Source of the DNA: Pseudocercospora fijiensis CIRAD86
Taxonomy: Eukaryota; Ascomycota; Dothideomycetes; Mycosphaerellales; Mycosphaerellaceae
DNA: 64,000 nucleotides
Direction: 5' to 3'
Assembly: GCF_000340215.1 (NCBI RefSeq)
Contig: NW_006921536.1
Coordinates: 686,446-750,445, forward strand
Part shown: positions 1 to 10,691 of the stretch, piece by piece
Numbering within the stretch: position 1 is the stretch's first letter
Layout of the letters: the number at the start of each line of letters is the position of its first letter
Notes under the pieces: model-generated
What the model was told of the DNA's origin: nothing
Seen by the model: only the letters and a program-made list of their open reading frames with translations
Databases searched by the model: none
Made by a program: the position numbers and the translations under genes

Positions 1-512
1 TGTTAGCTCGCATTACGTACTAGTATATAATCGTTGTATTGCTTGCGACTAGAGCCGTTAAATACGGTATAGTCCTTAAGTTTAGTATCCTTCTTTTAGA
101 TAGGTAGTAAAGAAGGTCCTACTATTAGTTTAGTAGGGGTTATTAGGGCTTCCTAAAGGCGACGGAGCTCGAGGAGGTTATCCTTTAGCTATTGTTCTTA
201 ACGCAAGGTAGTAAGCCTGTTTTAGGTAGCTTCTTAAAGTCTCGCTATCGGCTAGGGGCTAAAGGCTAGTTAGCTATATCGACGGTTAACAATATTGCTA
301 AGAATGTCGTTAATAGGCAATTCTAGGTCGTTACCTAGAATTACAGGTTCTTCGGCAGGCCTAGTAGTAGGCTCTTTAGCAGGTACTTTAGCAGGTACCT
401 TAGTAGGCACTTTAGTAGGTACTGTGCTACTAGCATTGTCGTTGCTAGCGCTGCTAGCGGTAGCACGGTTGTTGTTTCGTAACGAGCCGGCTATTGTAAT
501 AAGGGGTAGCAC
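1..512 (-). pseudogene. gag: gag N-terminal region of copy A (RIP-damaged)
   Basis: Start of the structural (capsid) polyprotein. The frame opens at the ATG near 512 and runs about 80 codons before a TAG. It has an Asn/Ser/Ala-rich start, then a short Pro-Val-Lys/Thr repeat (VPTKVPAKVPAKEP), then a conserved block ending NRRYS. Copies B and C have the same protein with small differences in repeat number. The stop after NRRYS is at a likely Gln/Trp codon, as expected from C-to-T change at CpA. The plus-strand frame over the same bases is only the mirror of the Pro-Val repeat and is not a gene. Confidence 0.7.
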
Positions 513-759
513 TAATAATGTATTATAGGCCCCTATAGTGCGGATATAGCGGAATTAGCGAGTATCGGTCTAATATGCTTAACTTAGTATAATAGGCCGT
601 ATAGAAGGCCTTGCTTGATAATTAGTACGGTTGTTCTTAGTAGAATAGTACGTGTAGGTCCCGTTCTTCGGGCGTAATATAGTTAGATTAGTCTTGTTCG
701 TAGCTATACCGCTAAAAGCTTGAAATAAGGACTATCTAGCTGCTACCCTTAAAGGGTGG

Positions 760-829
760 ATCGAATACTATATAAGAAGGGTATATTAGTAGGTAGATAG
801 GGTAGTAGTAGGTATAGGTAGTATTCGAT
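760..829 (-). promoter_or_regulatory. Self-priming pair of copy A (PBS and LTR complement)
   Basis: ATCGAATACTA at 760-770 directly abuts the LTR at the primer-binding position. Its exact reverse complement TAGTATTCGAT lies in the LTR at 819-829. The same 11-nt pair occurs in B and C. In Tf1/sushi-type elements the 5' end of the RNA folds back to prime on such a site; a self-primer is inferred here. The transcription start was not determined. Confidence 0.55.
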
Positions 830-966
830 AAGGAGCTAGGAGGATAGGGAGGAAGGCAGGCAAGTTAGCCTATTGCTAAGCGCTAAGCCCTACCTAAGGC
901 ACTGAGACCCTAGCTTCACTTAGCCTAGTTATATGCTAATTACGTATAGCCTCTTTAGCCCTAACA
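771..966 (-). repeat. 5' LTR of copy A
   Basis: 196-bp LTR starting TATAAGAAGG (TG changed to TA) and ending CCTAACA. It aligns over its length with the 197-bp LTRs of copies B and C. Confidence 0.85.
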
Positions 967-2217
967 GCTTGTGCTTAATTCTAAGTGTCGCTATAAGCGT
1001 CTTCTAGTAGTTTAACGTAAAGAGCTTGTCTCTATCCGTAATATAGGTCTTTAGAAATCCGTAGTATCGTACAAGTCTATCTAGTACGAGGTATCCGAGT
1101 TGCTCTACCGTACTTGCTTCGTTAGTAGGAATGAAGTGTATATATTTCGTAAGCCTATCGACTATAATAAGTATTATATCGTAGCTATGTCCTATAACTA
1201 GATCCTTAGACTTCGGTAGTTTCGTAATAAAGTCTATTATAACTTCGTCCTATAGTTTATCTAGTAGCGTCCTAAATTAGATATGTCTATATCTAGCGTG
1301 TCTATTAGCCTTGTTACGCTAACATTATAGACATTTCTTAATATATTCTAGAACTCGTTATCGTATATATAGGAATCCGAAGCTTCGCTTAACTAGTTCT
1401 ATTGTTTTTAAAACTCTAGGGTGTCCAATTTCTAGTCCGTCGTAGTGTTATCGTATATACTCCGTAACTCGTTCCTTAGGTACTTAGTATTTCCTATATT
1501 CGATTAGGAACTGTTCTTCTATATCCTAAAGAACTCGTATAATGTAGTTAAATTCTTTTGTATTAGCACTAAGGCTTCCGTCTTAGTTTGCCTTTAATAT
1601 CTGCTACTATACTAGTTCGTAACCCTCTATATAGTCGCTACGGCGGCTTAGTACGTCGGCTCGTCCGTTCTCGCGTCCTAGGGTATAGCGGATTTCGATC
1701 TTGTACTGTCCTAGTAGCTCCGACTAGCGGGCCTATCTTCGGGTTAGTACTTTAGTCGTAGTAAAGTAAGTTAGATTCTTATAATTAGAAAGAATCGTAA
1801 GACTTAGTACTCCTTCCGCGTATACTCGCTAGTATTGCAGTAATATAACTATTGTAAGTAGCTCCTTATTATAGATGTCGTAGTTCTATTCCGCAGGTAA
1901 TATCTTTCTTAAGTAATAGGCTACCGGGTATCGTTTCCCGTTATACTCCTATATAAGGCATACTCCTATAGCCCTATCCGACGCGTCTGTTTCTATTTAG
2001 ACCGCCTTATTCCTATCGAATAATCGTAGCGTTAGCGTAGAAACGCATTGCTTCTTTAGCTAATTAAACGCTTCGTCTTCCTTCGTACTCTAGTTCTATT
2101 TCTTGTCTTTCTTTATAAGCTCCGTAAGAGGTACCGCTATCTTAGAGTAGCCCTCGATAAATTTCCTATTATAGTTAGCTAATCCTAGGAATAATTGTAC
2201 GTCTTTAATATATATAG
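967..2217 (-). pseudogene. pol: Element E pol, RNase H to integrase part
   Basis: Minus-strand pol continues here from 22,866 after F is removed. With one copy of the 4-bp target duplication ATAG kept, the frame is continuous through the post-RT block, visible as [12 protein letters not shown] and [10 protein letters not shown]. Further left come RNase H and integrase, including a stretch resembling the Ty3 block around the second catalytic Asp (YITDRDKLFT). Copy A cuts the integrase at 967, so the C-terminus lies outside the window. Stops are mainly TAG/TAA at expected Gln or Trp codons. Dead RIP copy. Confidence 0.8.
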
Positions 2218-2497
2218 TGAAGGACGGAAACCAATACTACTACTACTACCTATAGTAATAGTATAGGCTACCGAGGGTAACATAACCTATAGCAATATAG
2301 GCAGCTATGTTTAGTATAATAGGATAACAAGACGGTTGCTTAGGCTAATGACTAGAGCCCTATAACATAGGCATTGTAGAAGTGTAATATAAACAATGTG
2401 CTATACGAGGTTAGTACTCTCTCTATAATATAGAAGGAGGCCTCTTATATAGGCTTAAAACTTAGCCTAGGTATATAGGGCCGGTTACTAGCTAATA
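2218..2497 (-). repeat. 3' LTR of element F
   Basis: 280 bp, begins TGAAGGACGG and ends AGCTAATA. Nearly identical to 22,582-22,861; the visible differences are C/T or G/A transitions. Confidence 0.88.
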
Positions 2498-2613
2498 TCC
2501 CTCCCTTTCTTCGTGTCTAACTAGACACGCTTTATATTGCGCGCTCAAAACAAACAAGCAGTTATACAGGGTACCTTAGGCATCTTAGCTAAGGCTATTT
2601 CTTAGAAACTCCG

Positions 2614-2637
2614 TAATAACACCCCCGGGGTAGCATT
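2614..2637. repeat. GC-rich near-palindrome, copy 1 (F, 3' side)
   Basis: Core AACACCCCCGGGGTAGCATT. One of seven copies in the window, five of them in F. Confidence 0.8.
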
Positions 2638-2740
2638 GTTCCTAGATTCTATTAATATGCAAAAACAACTTCCTAAGCATCCAATCTACTACGCTGACTT
2701 ACTGCTGCTTTAATACACCGTAATCCTTACTAGTAATAAC

Positions 2741-2748
2741 CTTATTAG
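2741..2748. repeat. 8-bp target duplication, left of hAT G
   Basis: CTTATTAG, identical to 12,659-12,666. Eight base pairs is the hAT superfamily length. Confidence 0.92.
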
Positions 2749-2768
2749 TAGACCCCGCAGTAGTTCGG
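2749..2768 (+). repeat. Left terminal inverted repeat of hAT G
   Basis: TAGACCCCGCAGTAGTTCGG. Followed to about 2,880 by short GGTTTGG/CCAAACC-type subterminal motifs, likely transposase-binding repeats. Confidence 0.92.
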
Positions 2769-2889
2769 TTTCCGAACCACCAAACGTATATAGTTTGGTT
2801 TCTTGGCGGCGAACTAGCTCCCTAGTTCCGGTTTGGTTTTTTCGAACTATATAGATTCCTAGTTTGAACTAGAGACTGTATTGGTTTTA

Positions 2890-3205
2890 CTATAAGGACA
2901 CTCTTATTCGACTGCCGGCTACGATTGCCGGCTATAATAGTAACTCTATTACATTTACTACGCTCTTTTGCCGTTGCTAGGGCGTAGTTGCCGTTGCTAG
3001 GGCGTAGTTGCCGTTACTAGGGCGTAGTTTTGCTATAAGGACACTCTTATTCGACTGCCGGCTACGATTGCCGGCTATAATAGTTACTAGGTTATATTTA
3101 CTACGCTTTATTACCGTTGCTAGGGCATAATTGCCGTTGCTAGGGCGTAGTTGCCGTTGCTAGGGCGTAGTTGCTATTGCCGGGGCGTAGTTGCCGTAGT
3201 TGCGA
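2890..3205 (+). repeat. Subterminal tandem repeats of hAT G
   Basis: Two copies of a unit about 143 bp apart (starts at 2,890 and 3,033). Each opens CTATAAGGACACTCTTATTC, then carries two GCCGGCTA motifs, then several copies of a short unit GTTGCTAGGGCGTAGTTGCC. No coding potential seen. It lies between the left TIR and the first gene, where promoter and transposase-binding sites would be expected. Confidence 0.8.
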
Positions 3206-3375
3206 AAGCTTACCTATATAACGTTACGTAGGCGGCAACAATTAGGGCTTCGCGATATTCTTATACTTTTAACTTCTTCCTCTATACCTATACCGACAAC
3301 AACTACTATACGCTACGCCCCCGCCCCTTTCCCTTATAATAGTAAGAGAGAAGCGCGCCGCGCGCTAAATAGAAG

Positions 3376-4735
3376 ATAGAACTAAAGACCGCGAGTTTGT
3401 TTTGCCTAAGCGTCTAACTAAAAAGCGCAAGACTAAAGAGGAGTACTCTACGAAGAAGAATTCCGTACGAGACCGCGAGAGAAAGGATAAGATAGATAAG
3501 GATAAAAGAGCTAAGGATAAGAGAAGAAAGGCGCGGAATAAGGCATTCTATCGATAGCTAGCGCCTATAGAAAAAAGTAAAGGTTAGAATAAGAAGACAA
3601 CCTAAGAGAAGGCTAAGAGGAGGAAAGAATTGCGGCTAGTTTTCGAGCGTAAAGTTCTAGCAGTATAAGTCAATCTAGCTAGCGGCCGTAGCTAGTAGCT
3701 ATAGCCGGCAGCCGTAGCCGGCAGCTGTAGCCGGCATATTTTTCTTTAATACGTTAACTAATAGTATTTAGACCTATAGCCGCTACCTCTATCGATACGA
3801 CCGATAGTAACGGAGATGTTTAGATAGCCGAGAACAACAATACTAGAGTTTAGGATACCGCGATAGAGCTTAATACTACGAATAAAGGAACTGAAAAAAG
3901 CGAGGAGATACTATACGTCGATCTAGTAATAGGTGCAGTCTTAGGGCCTAACGCTATAGACGATAAGCGCTAGGAGTAGATCGAGCACAGTTAAAGAGAC
4001 GAGATACTAGTAAAGGGCTAAGGTATAAGTCCTATCAATCTAGAAAATTATAGTTAAAGCTACTACGAAAAGCTAGCAAGGATTGGAATCGAGACTAGTC
4101 GTCTTTATATCCTCGATATAGAGTGGAAGTTTCTTTATTAGTATTAGAGCGAAGCCTTTGCGTCTATAAAGGCAAAGTAGCTTGCGATTAATGCGATCGG
4201 GGCTAGGTATCTAGGGACGGCAGAAGTGTTACTATAGGAGGAAGGGGTACAGGTAATTATTCTATACTCGGCATATATAGCCGGCGTTCGTAGCCGGCAG
4301 ATACTAACAGTTAAATAGAAAGCGTTTCTCGAAGGCAGAGTGCTACTACTATATAAAATCTTTACTAAGGCAGAGAGGGCTTATATCCGGAATCTAAGCT
4401 GCTAGTAGGATAGGTTGGCGTTAGAATTCTCTAAATCTCTATATAAGCCTCCGAAGGATTACCTATTTTAGCGATACGGCTTTATCTCGACTACTCCGTA
4501 GGTACCCGAAGAAGCTCGAGCGCTCTTTAAGGTCTTTACTAAGAAGCGGAAGGAGTTCGAGGATTAGGATTAGTTGATAGAGCTATTAGTTAGTCTTAGG
4601 TTTCGTAGTTAGACTCGGCCTAAGCATTTACTTGTCGAGTGTCTTATACCGAAAGAGGATAGATTGAGACTAAAAACGAGCTTAGATTCGTTAGGTACAG
4701 TAGCTCGGTTCCGTTAGTAGGAGAGAGCCGCTATA
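3376..4735 (+). pseudogene. Unknown basic-protein gene in hAT G
   Basis: Two introns split a plus-strand reading whose stops are nearly all TAG/TAA at plausible Gln/Trp codons. The first exon is very rich in Lys, Arg, Asp and Glu (for example KDKRRKARNK). An intron near 3,663-3,764 ends in a TTAACTAATAG-type branch/acceptor. The clear second intron, 4,253-4,310, begins GTAATT and ends ATACTAACAG. Both contain GCCGGC clusters. Downstream exons encode a mixed protein (a block like YLFxRYGFISTTPxVPEEAR) that I do not recognise. It could be a DNA-binding accessory protein or an extended transposase N-terminus; this is open. Start and end are approximate. Confidence 0.45.
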
Positions 4736-4862
4736 TAGAAGGCAAAATTCAGGTAGTTAGGGTAGCTAGGAAAGAAATTCTAGTAGTTAGGCTAGCTAGG
4801 GTAGCTAGGAAAAAAAATCTAGTAGTTAGGTAGCTAGGAAACAAAAAAAAAAGGTGGCTAGC
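4736..4862 (+). repeat. Short imperfect tandem repeats (GTAGCTAGGAAA type)
   Basis: Three to four imperfect repeats of about 40 bp built on TCTAGTAGTTAGG and GTAGCTAGGAAA. They separate the first gene from the transposase region. No function apparent. Confidence 0.6.
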
Positions 4863-5269
4863 TATTTACTGCCTAGCTGTTCCTAACGATACGATGCTAT
4901 AAAAGAAAGGGTGTTTCTCTATAGCTACTAGTATACATCTACTACTCCTAAGTCCTTACCTTACCGTACGAAACCTTAAAACATGCCGACCGACATTGTA
5001 TATATACTAGGCGCTATACTAGGAAGGGTAATAACGAGACGACAGTCGAAATAGTCTAGTATACGAGCGAGATTACGACAACGTCGAGAGGAGGTCGCAT
5101 ACTTAACTTCGAGCCTATCGAGTCCTAGACTACGATTAGGGCTAGATTCATCCTCTCCGAATCCTAGTAGTAGGAATTTATTATAGGGTACTACTACCTA
5201 GTCCTTATCTTTACGGAGTCTAAGCAGAAGGTTGTTCGGAGATATAAGAATATCGAGTATTAACCCGGA
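4863..5269 (+). other. Stretch between the first gene and the transposase of G
   Basis: Partly open on the plus strand. It could be the transposase 5' region or a separate exon. No domain recognised; an ATG at 4,983 does not lead into the best frame. Confidence 0.3.
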
Positions 5270-8095
5270 AATCTTCGAAAAGGCTAGCTAGGCGTATCTT
5301 TAGAAACCCGAGTATATAGAGCAGTTTAATTAATAGGTCTATAAGATATAGTTCCCTTTATACTTACGTTCGAAGGAGTGTAAACTCCGGAAGTACTCGA
5401 TGCGATAGGGGAGTAAGGAGCGAACGGACACATTCTAGAAGTTCTTTATAGAGGGGGCATTGTACCGTTATACGACTTCTCGACTTAAAGGTTAACTAGT
5501 AATTGTCTACAACTTCTACGGTTCAATCTTGAAATACCCGAAACTAGGGGATAGGAACTCATCGCCTACGAACCATCTCTATTCTAAACGGTATCGGGAA
5601 TCTTAAGGAGAGAGGAGAGTTAATATAGATATAGCGTTCTAGAAAGAGGTATATCTTCTAAAATGCCGGCTATAGCTGCCGGCTATAGCTGCCGGCTATA
5701 GATTCCGGCTACCTAAATCAACCGTAGAGATCTAGCTAATTATTATAGGCTACGCTTAAGGAAGCTCTAGGATTGAAGGCTACCGATTTCTCCCCCGAAG
5801 ACTTTAAGCAACTAGCAAACGAAATACTAGCTATAAACGGTCTTCCGGAAGACTTCTACGAAAGGGAGTCTATATAGAAGATATACCTATATCTTACAAA
5901 CTACCCTCCCCTATTTCTCGGCGCGACAACCTAGCGTATTATATTCGAAAAGAACAAAGAGGCTACGTTAGACGATATTCGGGAGATCCTCCGTAACACT
6001 CGCCGAGTAGCTATTGCTATCGATAGCTAGTTAAGCCGGACTATAAGAGCCTCCTTCCTCTCGATTATGCTATACTTTATTAATTCGGATTAGAAACTCT
6101 AGGAACTTATAATCGGATTCCCTGAAATTCTAGGTTCCTATACTAGTAAGGATATAGCGAAGCTTATCTATACGGCAATAGATAGGGTTAGCGTAACAAC
6201 GAAACTAATCTCGATTACTACGGACAACGCTAGTAATAATCGAACATTGTATAAGGCGTTATATATACAATTTACTCGTATATGTCTTTAAAATCACTAA
6301 TTGTATCGATAGGGTCGAGTGCGTAGAGGAGATTATAAGGTCTATAATCTAGCTTAATCTTCCGAATATTAAGCTCGCTACGATTCCGGATACGCACGAT
6401 AATACGTATAATAATAACGATAAAGAGGAGCCTATTAATAGCCCTAGCCCTATTGAATCGGAGCCGACGTCGTTACTAGTTACATCCCTATAGAAGTTTC
6501 CCTACCTCGCTTATATAGTTTAAATCGCGATCCGAGCCCTCTTTAAGACGCTTAAAATTGCACTATTAAACGACGACTAATAGAAGATCCTAGATAAGGA
6601 TAAAGCAAAGTCGAAAGTCGAGAAACTTATTACAGTAATAAGACGGGATAAGGCAGAGAGCCTCGCTCTCGTTTTATATAAGGTATAACTTTTGTCCGTA
6701 GCCGGTACCTATAGCCGGTAACCTAGTATAGTTCTAACTCTTTTTCTCTAGCTTCGTCGTCTAGCAATATATACGAACTCGAGCTTATAGAGATATAACC
6801 GATTCGAGGCTATTTAAAAGAACCTAATCAAGCGCCCTAAAACCGATGCCTAGAATATCGCATAGAATAAGCGATAGTAAAAGCGGCCTCCTTAGCGCCT
6901 ACTCCGTTTTACCTAAGACGTTAAGACCCGGTTCGATTCGACTTTCTATATAGTTACGAGGGGATATACTTTACGTACCGCTCTCGAGATCTATTAGAGT
7001 TCCGAGGGTATTAAGTAGCTCGGCCTTACCGCCGCCGAATAGCGCTAAGCAGAGTATCTCGTCGATATTAGTAAGCATTACGCGAAGGTTACTACTACGA
7101 TTAGAAGAACCTAAGGACCGACGATCCACCTTATCTTTACGTACTATAACTAGCTCTTTAACGAGCTCGAGGAAACCGTAGCTAAGCTAGCTAAGAAGAG
7201 CGTTCCCTAGAAAGTAGCTATAACGAAAGCTATAGACACCTCCTATACTAAGTTGTATAAATATTATAGTACTACCTTTAACTCGTTCGGGGATATCTAT
7301 AGCGTTGCGTACTTGCTTAACCCGGTAGAAAAGGATATATACTAGTAGAGGCCGGAATAGAAGGCGGACGAGGTATAGCCGAAGCATTACTAGACTATTC
7401 TAGAAAAGATGTTCTACGAGCGTCGGAAAGAAACTAGTCTAAATGCAGCTCCTACAAAGAAAAAGAAGGTTTAGAAGGCTCCGATATTATACCTGTTTTA
7501 TAGGCAGGAAGTAGAGGTAGAAGAGGAAGCAACTACTAAAGTAAATAAAGAAGAGTTCGATCTCTATCGGCGCGCGAGTAAGTACAAACCCGTAGGCTCG
7601 GAAAGAGGGCTAATAATCTCTAGATCTTACCGGTCTTCTAGACGAATTCGGAGACGATATTCTCGCTATATAGCAGCGGTTAGAGCCTAAGTTTCTAACG
7701 ATAGCGTCGGTCGCTCGGGACGTCCTCGCTATCCTAAGCGTAGGCATAGGCTATAAGAGGTCTTTTAGTATCGCTCGTTACTAGGGCCGCTTTAATCGAA
7801 TATACTCGCCTACTACCTTCGAATCTATTATAGTATTCCGATACTATCTCCTCTACTAGAATCGCTAAGGTAGGTTACTAAAGATTATACTAAAGGAGTT
7901 AATCGAGGAATTAGAAAACCTTAAGATCGAAGAAACCTAGGAGCGCGAAGAGAATACGAAATTTAGTCTAAGCGAAACCCTAATTAGCGATAACGAAGAG
8001 GAGGAGGGCGGAGGTAGAAGGCGATACCGGGTCGAGAAGCGGAAACGTATATAGGCTTAGAGTAGCTTTAAGGAGACGAAGCGTTTACGTATAAG
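5270..8095 (+). pseudogene. hAT-family transposase (RIP-damaged)
   Basis: Catalyses cut-and-paste transposition in hAT elements. Recognisable blocks in order: after an intron at 5,649-5,727, a block like FLSIMLYFI then LQELIIGFPEILGS then KDIAKLIYTAID; the hAT hallmark ITTDNASNN at 6,214-6,240; an intron at 6,683-6,751 (GTATAA, branch CTAAC, TAG); a middle helical region with AEWRQAEYLVDISK-like sequence after Gln/Trp correction; and a C-terminal dimerisation block at 7,680-7,860 (VARDVLAI, then SFSIARYWGRFNRIYSPTTFES). The usual SER-x-FS motif reads KRSFS, so the catalytic Glu appears changed to Lys, a G-to-A change typical of RIP. In-frame stops are TAG/TAA. No intact BED finger seen. Clearly inactive; the N-terminus is uncertain. 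Confidence 0.85.
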
Positions 8096-8267
8096 GTAAT
8101 ATAGCCGGCGTATATAGCCGGCATATATCCGAAATGTGTTTCGAATTCCTAGGACCTAAACAGACTAGTTGCTATAGCAACCGACCCCGCTTACCTACAG
8201 ACTATTTCTAATTCTCTATTCGCTCTTCCTCTCCTTCTTCCCTTTCCCTATATTCTTAAAGATAAAC

Positions 8268-9442
8268 ATGCCTTAAGGATTCGGCTCTTCGGGCCTTCCT
8301 AAGCCGGCTGCCTCCCCTTCCTTAAGCTACTATCCTTTATTCGAATCTAACGATAACCTAATAAGGCGGTTTAATAGAAGACCATTTGTTCTAGAAGGTA
8401 AGAAGCATTAATGTCTCCTTACGATTATATGCTTATTAATTTCTAGGTCCTACCGATATACCCTCGTCACCTAAACGCGTAGATAAATATCTTTAGAGGC
8501 TAAAGGGTAAGGGTAAAGCAAGCTAAGTATAGGGAGACCGTAGCGAGAACGAGATATCGGAAGAGTAAGGCTCTCCGTAGTATATACGAAGGAAGGGGGT
8601 TCCTCGGAAAACAGTACCGAAAAACAAGAAGGCTATAAGTAGATAGGAGAAGGCTAAAAAGAGTAGGCGGACAAAGACTATCGCGAAGAAAAGTTATCTT
8701 TCTATTAAAAGAAAGGGAACAAGGTAGGACTCGACGACAAAGAAGCGGCGCTTTAAACTAGGTACTATTACCCTTCGCTAGATCCGGCTTTTCTAAAACA
8801 AAAGAGGGACCGAGCTTTTAATCCCTAAGACTCCCTTCTAGCGACTCGTCCGAGAAATTATATTAGATTTTCGGTCTAGTATGCGATTTACGGCTAAAGC
8901 GATTAGTGCTCTTTAGGAAGCTACGGAGGCATTTCTCGTAACCGAGCTTAAGCTTTTAAACCTCCTTGCTATCTATACGAAGCGGGTTACTCTTTAAAAT
9001 AAAGATATACAGCTTCTAGCTAAAATTCGGCGTCGGTTTATAGCGGATTAGTTAGAAATTGTATTTAGTCGTTAGATTAACCTAGGAGGAGGCCCATTTT
9101 CGTATCGTTTTGCCGGCTATAGGTGCCGGCTATATTTCTGATTTTATCTCCGCGCCGTCCCTAAATCTAAGGTACGAAGTAGAAACCTAGCGCTCTATAT
9201 TTACCCGGCTATTATAGAGACGAGCTACATTTAGATTAGTTTCTTCGTATATCGCGACCTAGCGGGTAGTAAGCGAAAGGGCGATAGAACGTTTATAATA
9301 CGTCTCTATTTAGACCTAAAACATAAAGGTCCTAAGGAGCCCTAGCATCCTAACTATAAGGAGATTCTTTAGTATTAGTACTTTAATCCTCTATACTACG
9401 AGGCAGATAGCAAGCCTACGAGAGAGAAACTTTAACGAGAAA
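8268..9442 (+). pseudogene. Histone H3-like gene 1 (divergent, CenH3-like features)
   Basis: The ATG at 8,268 leads through a 49-bp intron (8,398-8,446, GTAAGA to TTCTAG) into a long Lys/Arg-rich tail of about 155 codons, then a histone fold at 8,761-9,048. Visible blocks are GTITLR, ELLIPKTPF-[Q]-RLVREI, MRFTAKAISAL-[Q]-EATEAFLV, LLAIYTKRVTL and NKDIQLLAKIRRRF, with stops where H3 has Gln. The order matches H3 alpha-N, alpha-1, alpha-2 and alpha-3. The VTL in place of VTI, the divergent loop before LLAIY and the unrelated tail recall CenH3/CENP-A, but that assignment is tentative. An intron donor near 9,102 followed by GCCGGC repeats suggests a C-terminal extension to about 9,440 of unknown function. 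Histone-fold call is firm; class is not. Confidence 0.82.
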
Positions 9443-10164
9443 TTCTCTATAATACGTAGCGCTATTGCATAGCTATAGATGCGTACTAAGTCCGGCAACT
9501 CGAAGAAGAATTAAGATAGCGTATTAGCGACCGAGGAGGAGATCGATAGTATACTAGTAGAGTCGAGGTCTTATAAGCGAAGTATAAGATAATATAGGCT
9601 CTTAGTCGTATAGAGTAACGTACTATATAAATAACTAGGCGTACTACTCTTATTCACTTACGACCTATATCCTAGGATGCTCTTCTCGTACTTTTTATAC
9701 TCTTTTCTAATACCTTACCTATAAGCGCTCCGCGATAACCGAGTGAATATAAGCTGTCGGGTTTCCGCTCGGTACCTTAGCCTTCGAGATACGGCGGAGT
9801 TGATTCTCTATAATACGTAGCGCTATTGCATAGCTATAGATACGCACTAAGTCCGGTAACTCGAAGAAGAATTAAGATAGCGTATTAGCGACCGAGGAGG
9901 AGATCGATAGTATACTAGTAGAGTCGAGGTCTTACAAGCGAAGTATAAGATAATATAGGCTCTTAGTCGTATAGAGTAACGTACTATATAAATAACTAGG
10001 CGTGCTACTCTTATTCACTTACGACCTATATCCTAGGATACTCTTCTCGTACTTTTTATACTCTTTTCTAATACCTTACCTATAAGCGCTCCGCGACAAC
10101 CGAGTGAATATAAGCTATAGGGTTTCCGCTCGGTACCTTAGCCTCCGAGATAGGGCGGAGTTGA
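9442..10164 (+). repeat. 361-bp tandem duplication in hAT G
   Basis: Two head-to-tail copies with a 361-bp period (9,442-9,802 and 9,803-10,164), differing at a handful of C/T or G/A positions. They separate the two H3-like genes and show no clear reading frame. The duplication predates most of the RIP, since copies differ by transitions. Confidence 0.85.
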
Positions 10165-10691
10165 ATTTAGAGCGATAGTCGGCACCCGTAGCCGGCATAT
10201 AGAGACGGTAGTAGGCCTTTTTCTGCTAAATAACTAGCTTGTTTAGTATAGCCTACCTAATATTTCTTATATTTACTAGCAATAGGCCTAGGTTACTTAT
10301 AAGATTACTATAGCTAGTAAAGGCATTACTAAAGAATATCTATACTATAGTAGGATACTATTATTACGCCGGCTATTTATTAAAAGGAGGCTTTCGCCTA
10401 TTACTATGCCGGCTATATATGCCGGCTATATTTCAAAGTCTACCGTACCTGCCTTTTTTAGCCGTGCCTACCTTCTTTCCTTACTCTAACGTTACTATAA
10501 TATAGGCTTGCGCGAAGCTTACTCTATTACCTAGCGACACCGCGACACTACCTCTCTCGCTATATTCAACCTTCGTATCGATACCTATACCTCTACGCTC
10601 TACATCTACTACCTCCGTAACACCCTCGCTCCGCGCGCGCCTTCGTATACCTTCGCAACGCACTTTTTTCCTTAATTCGACGACTTTTACA
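10165..10691 (+). other. Intergenic region before H3-like gene 2
   Basis: Contains GCCGGC clusters near 10,170-10,200, 10,370 and 10,403-10,430, and pyrimidine-rich sequence toward the gene start. A 60-codon minus-strand frame at 10,481-10,663 looks fortuitous. Probably promoter and leader of the second H3-like gene. Confidence 0.45.

Larger units (their letters stand above)
1..966 (-). mobile_element. Chromovirus family 1, copy A (5' part only)
   Basis: This is the 5' end of a Ty3/gypsy element on the minus strand, cut by the left window edge. It holds the gag N-terminal region and the complete 5' LTR, and matches copies B and C at 32.7-33.65 kb and 58.8-59.78 kb. The LTR ends in CCTAACA at 966. 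It then meets integrase sequence of element E, so A inserted into E. The expected 5-bp target duplication on this side is GCTTG; its partner lies outside the window. Confidence 0.85.
2498..2748 (-). pseudogene. 3' end of F's third ORF and 3' region
   Basis: Short stretch between F's 3' LTR and the hAT insertion. Read on the minus strand and joined across the hAT with one copy of CTTATTAG, it continues the third ORF from 12,667. It includes one copy of the GC-rich near-palindrome at 2,614-2,637. The exact stop of the ORF cannot be fixed because RIP makes extra stops. Confidence 0.5.

Noticed and set aside
295..528. Plus-strand frames opposite gag starts (also 32,958-33,233 and 59,082-59,360)
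   Set aside because: They mirror the low-complexity Pro-Val repeat of gag on the minus strand and have no support of their own.
2890..3205. CRISPR-like array
   Set aside because: The repeats are adjacent subterminal tandem units without unique spacers, in a eukaryotic transposon.
7187..7387. 66-codon minus-strand ORF
   Set aside because: Antisense shadow of the hAT transposase on the plus strand.
10481..10663. 60-codon minus-strand ORF
   Set aside because: Low-complexity Arg/Glu-rich frame in the promoter region of the H3-like gene; no homology seen.
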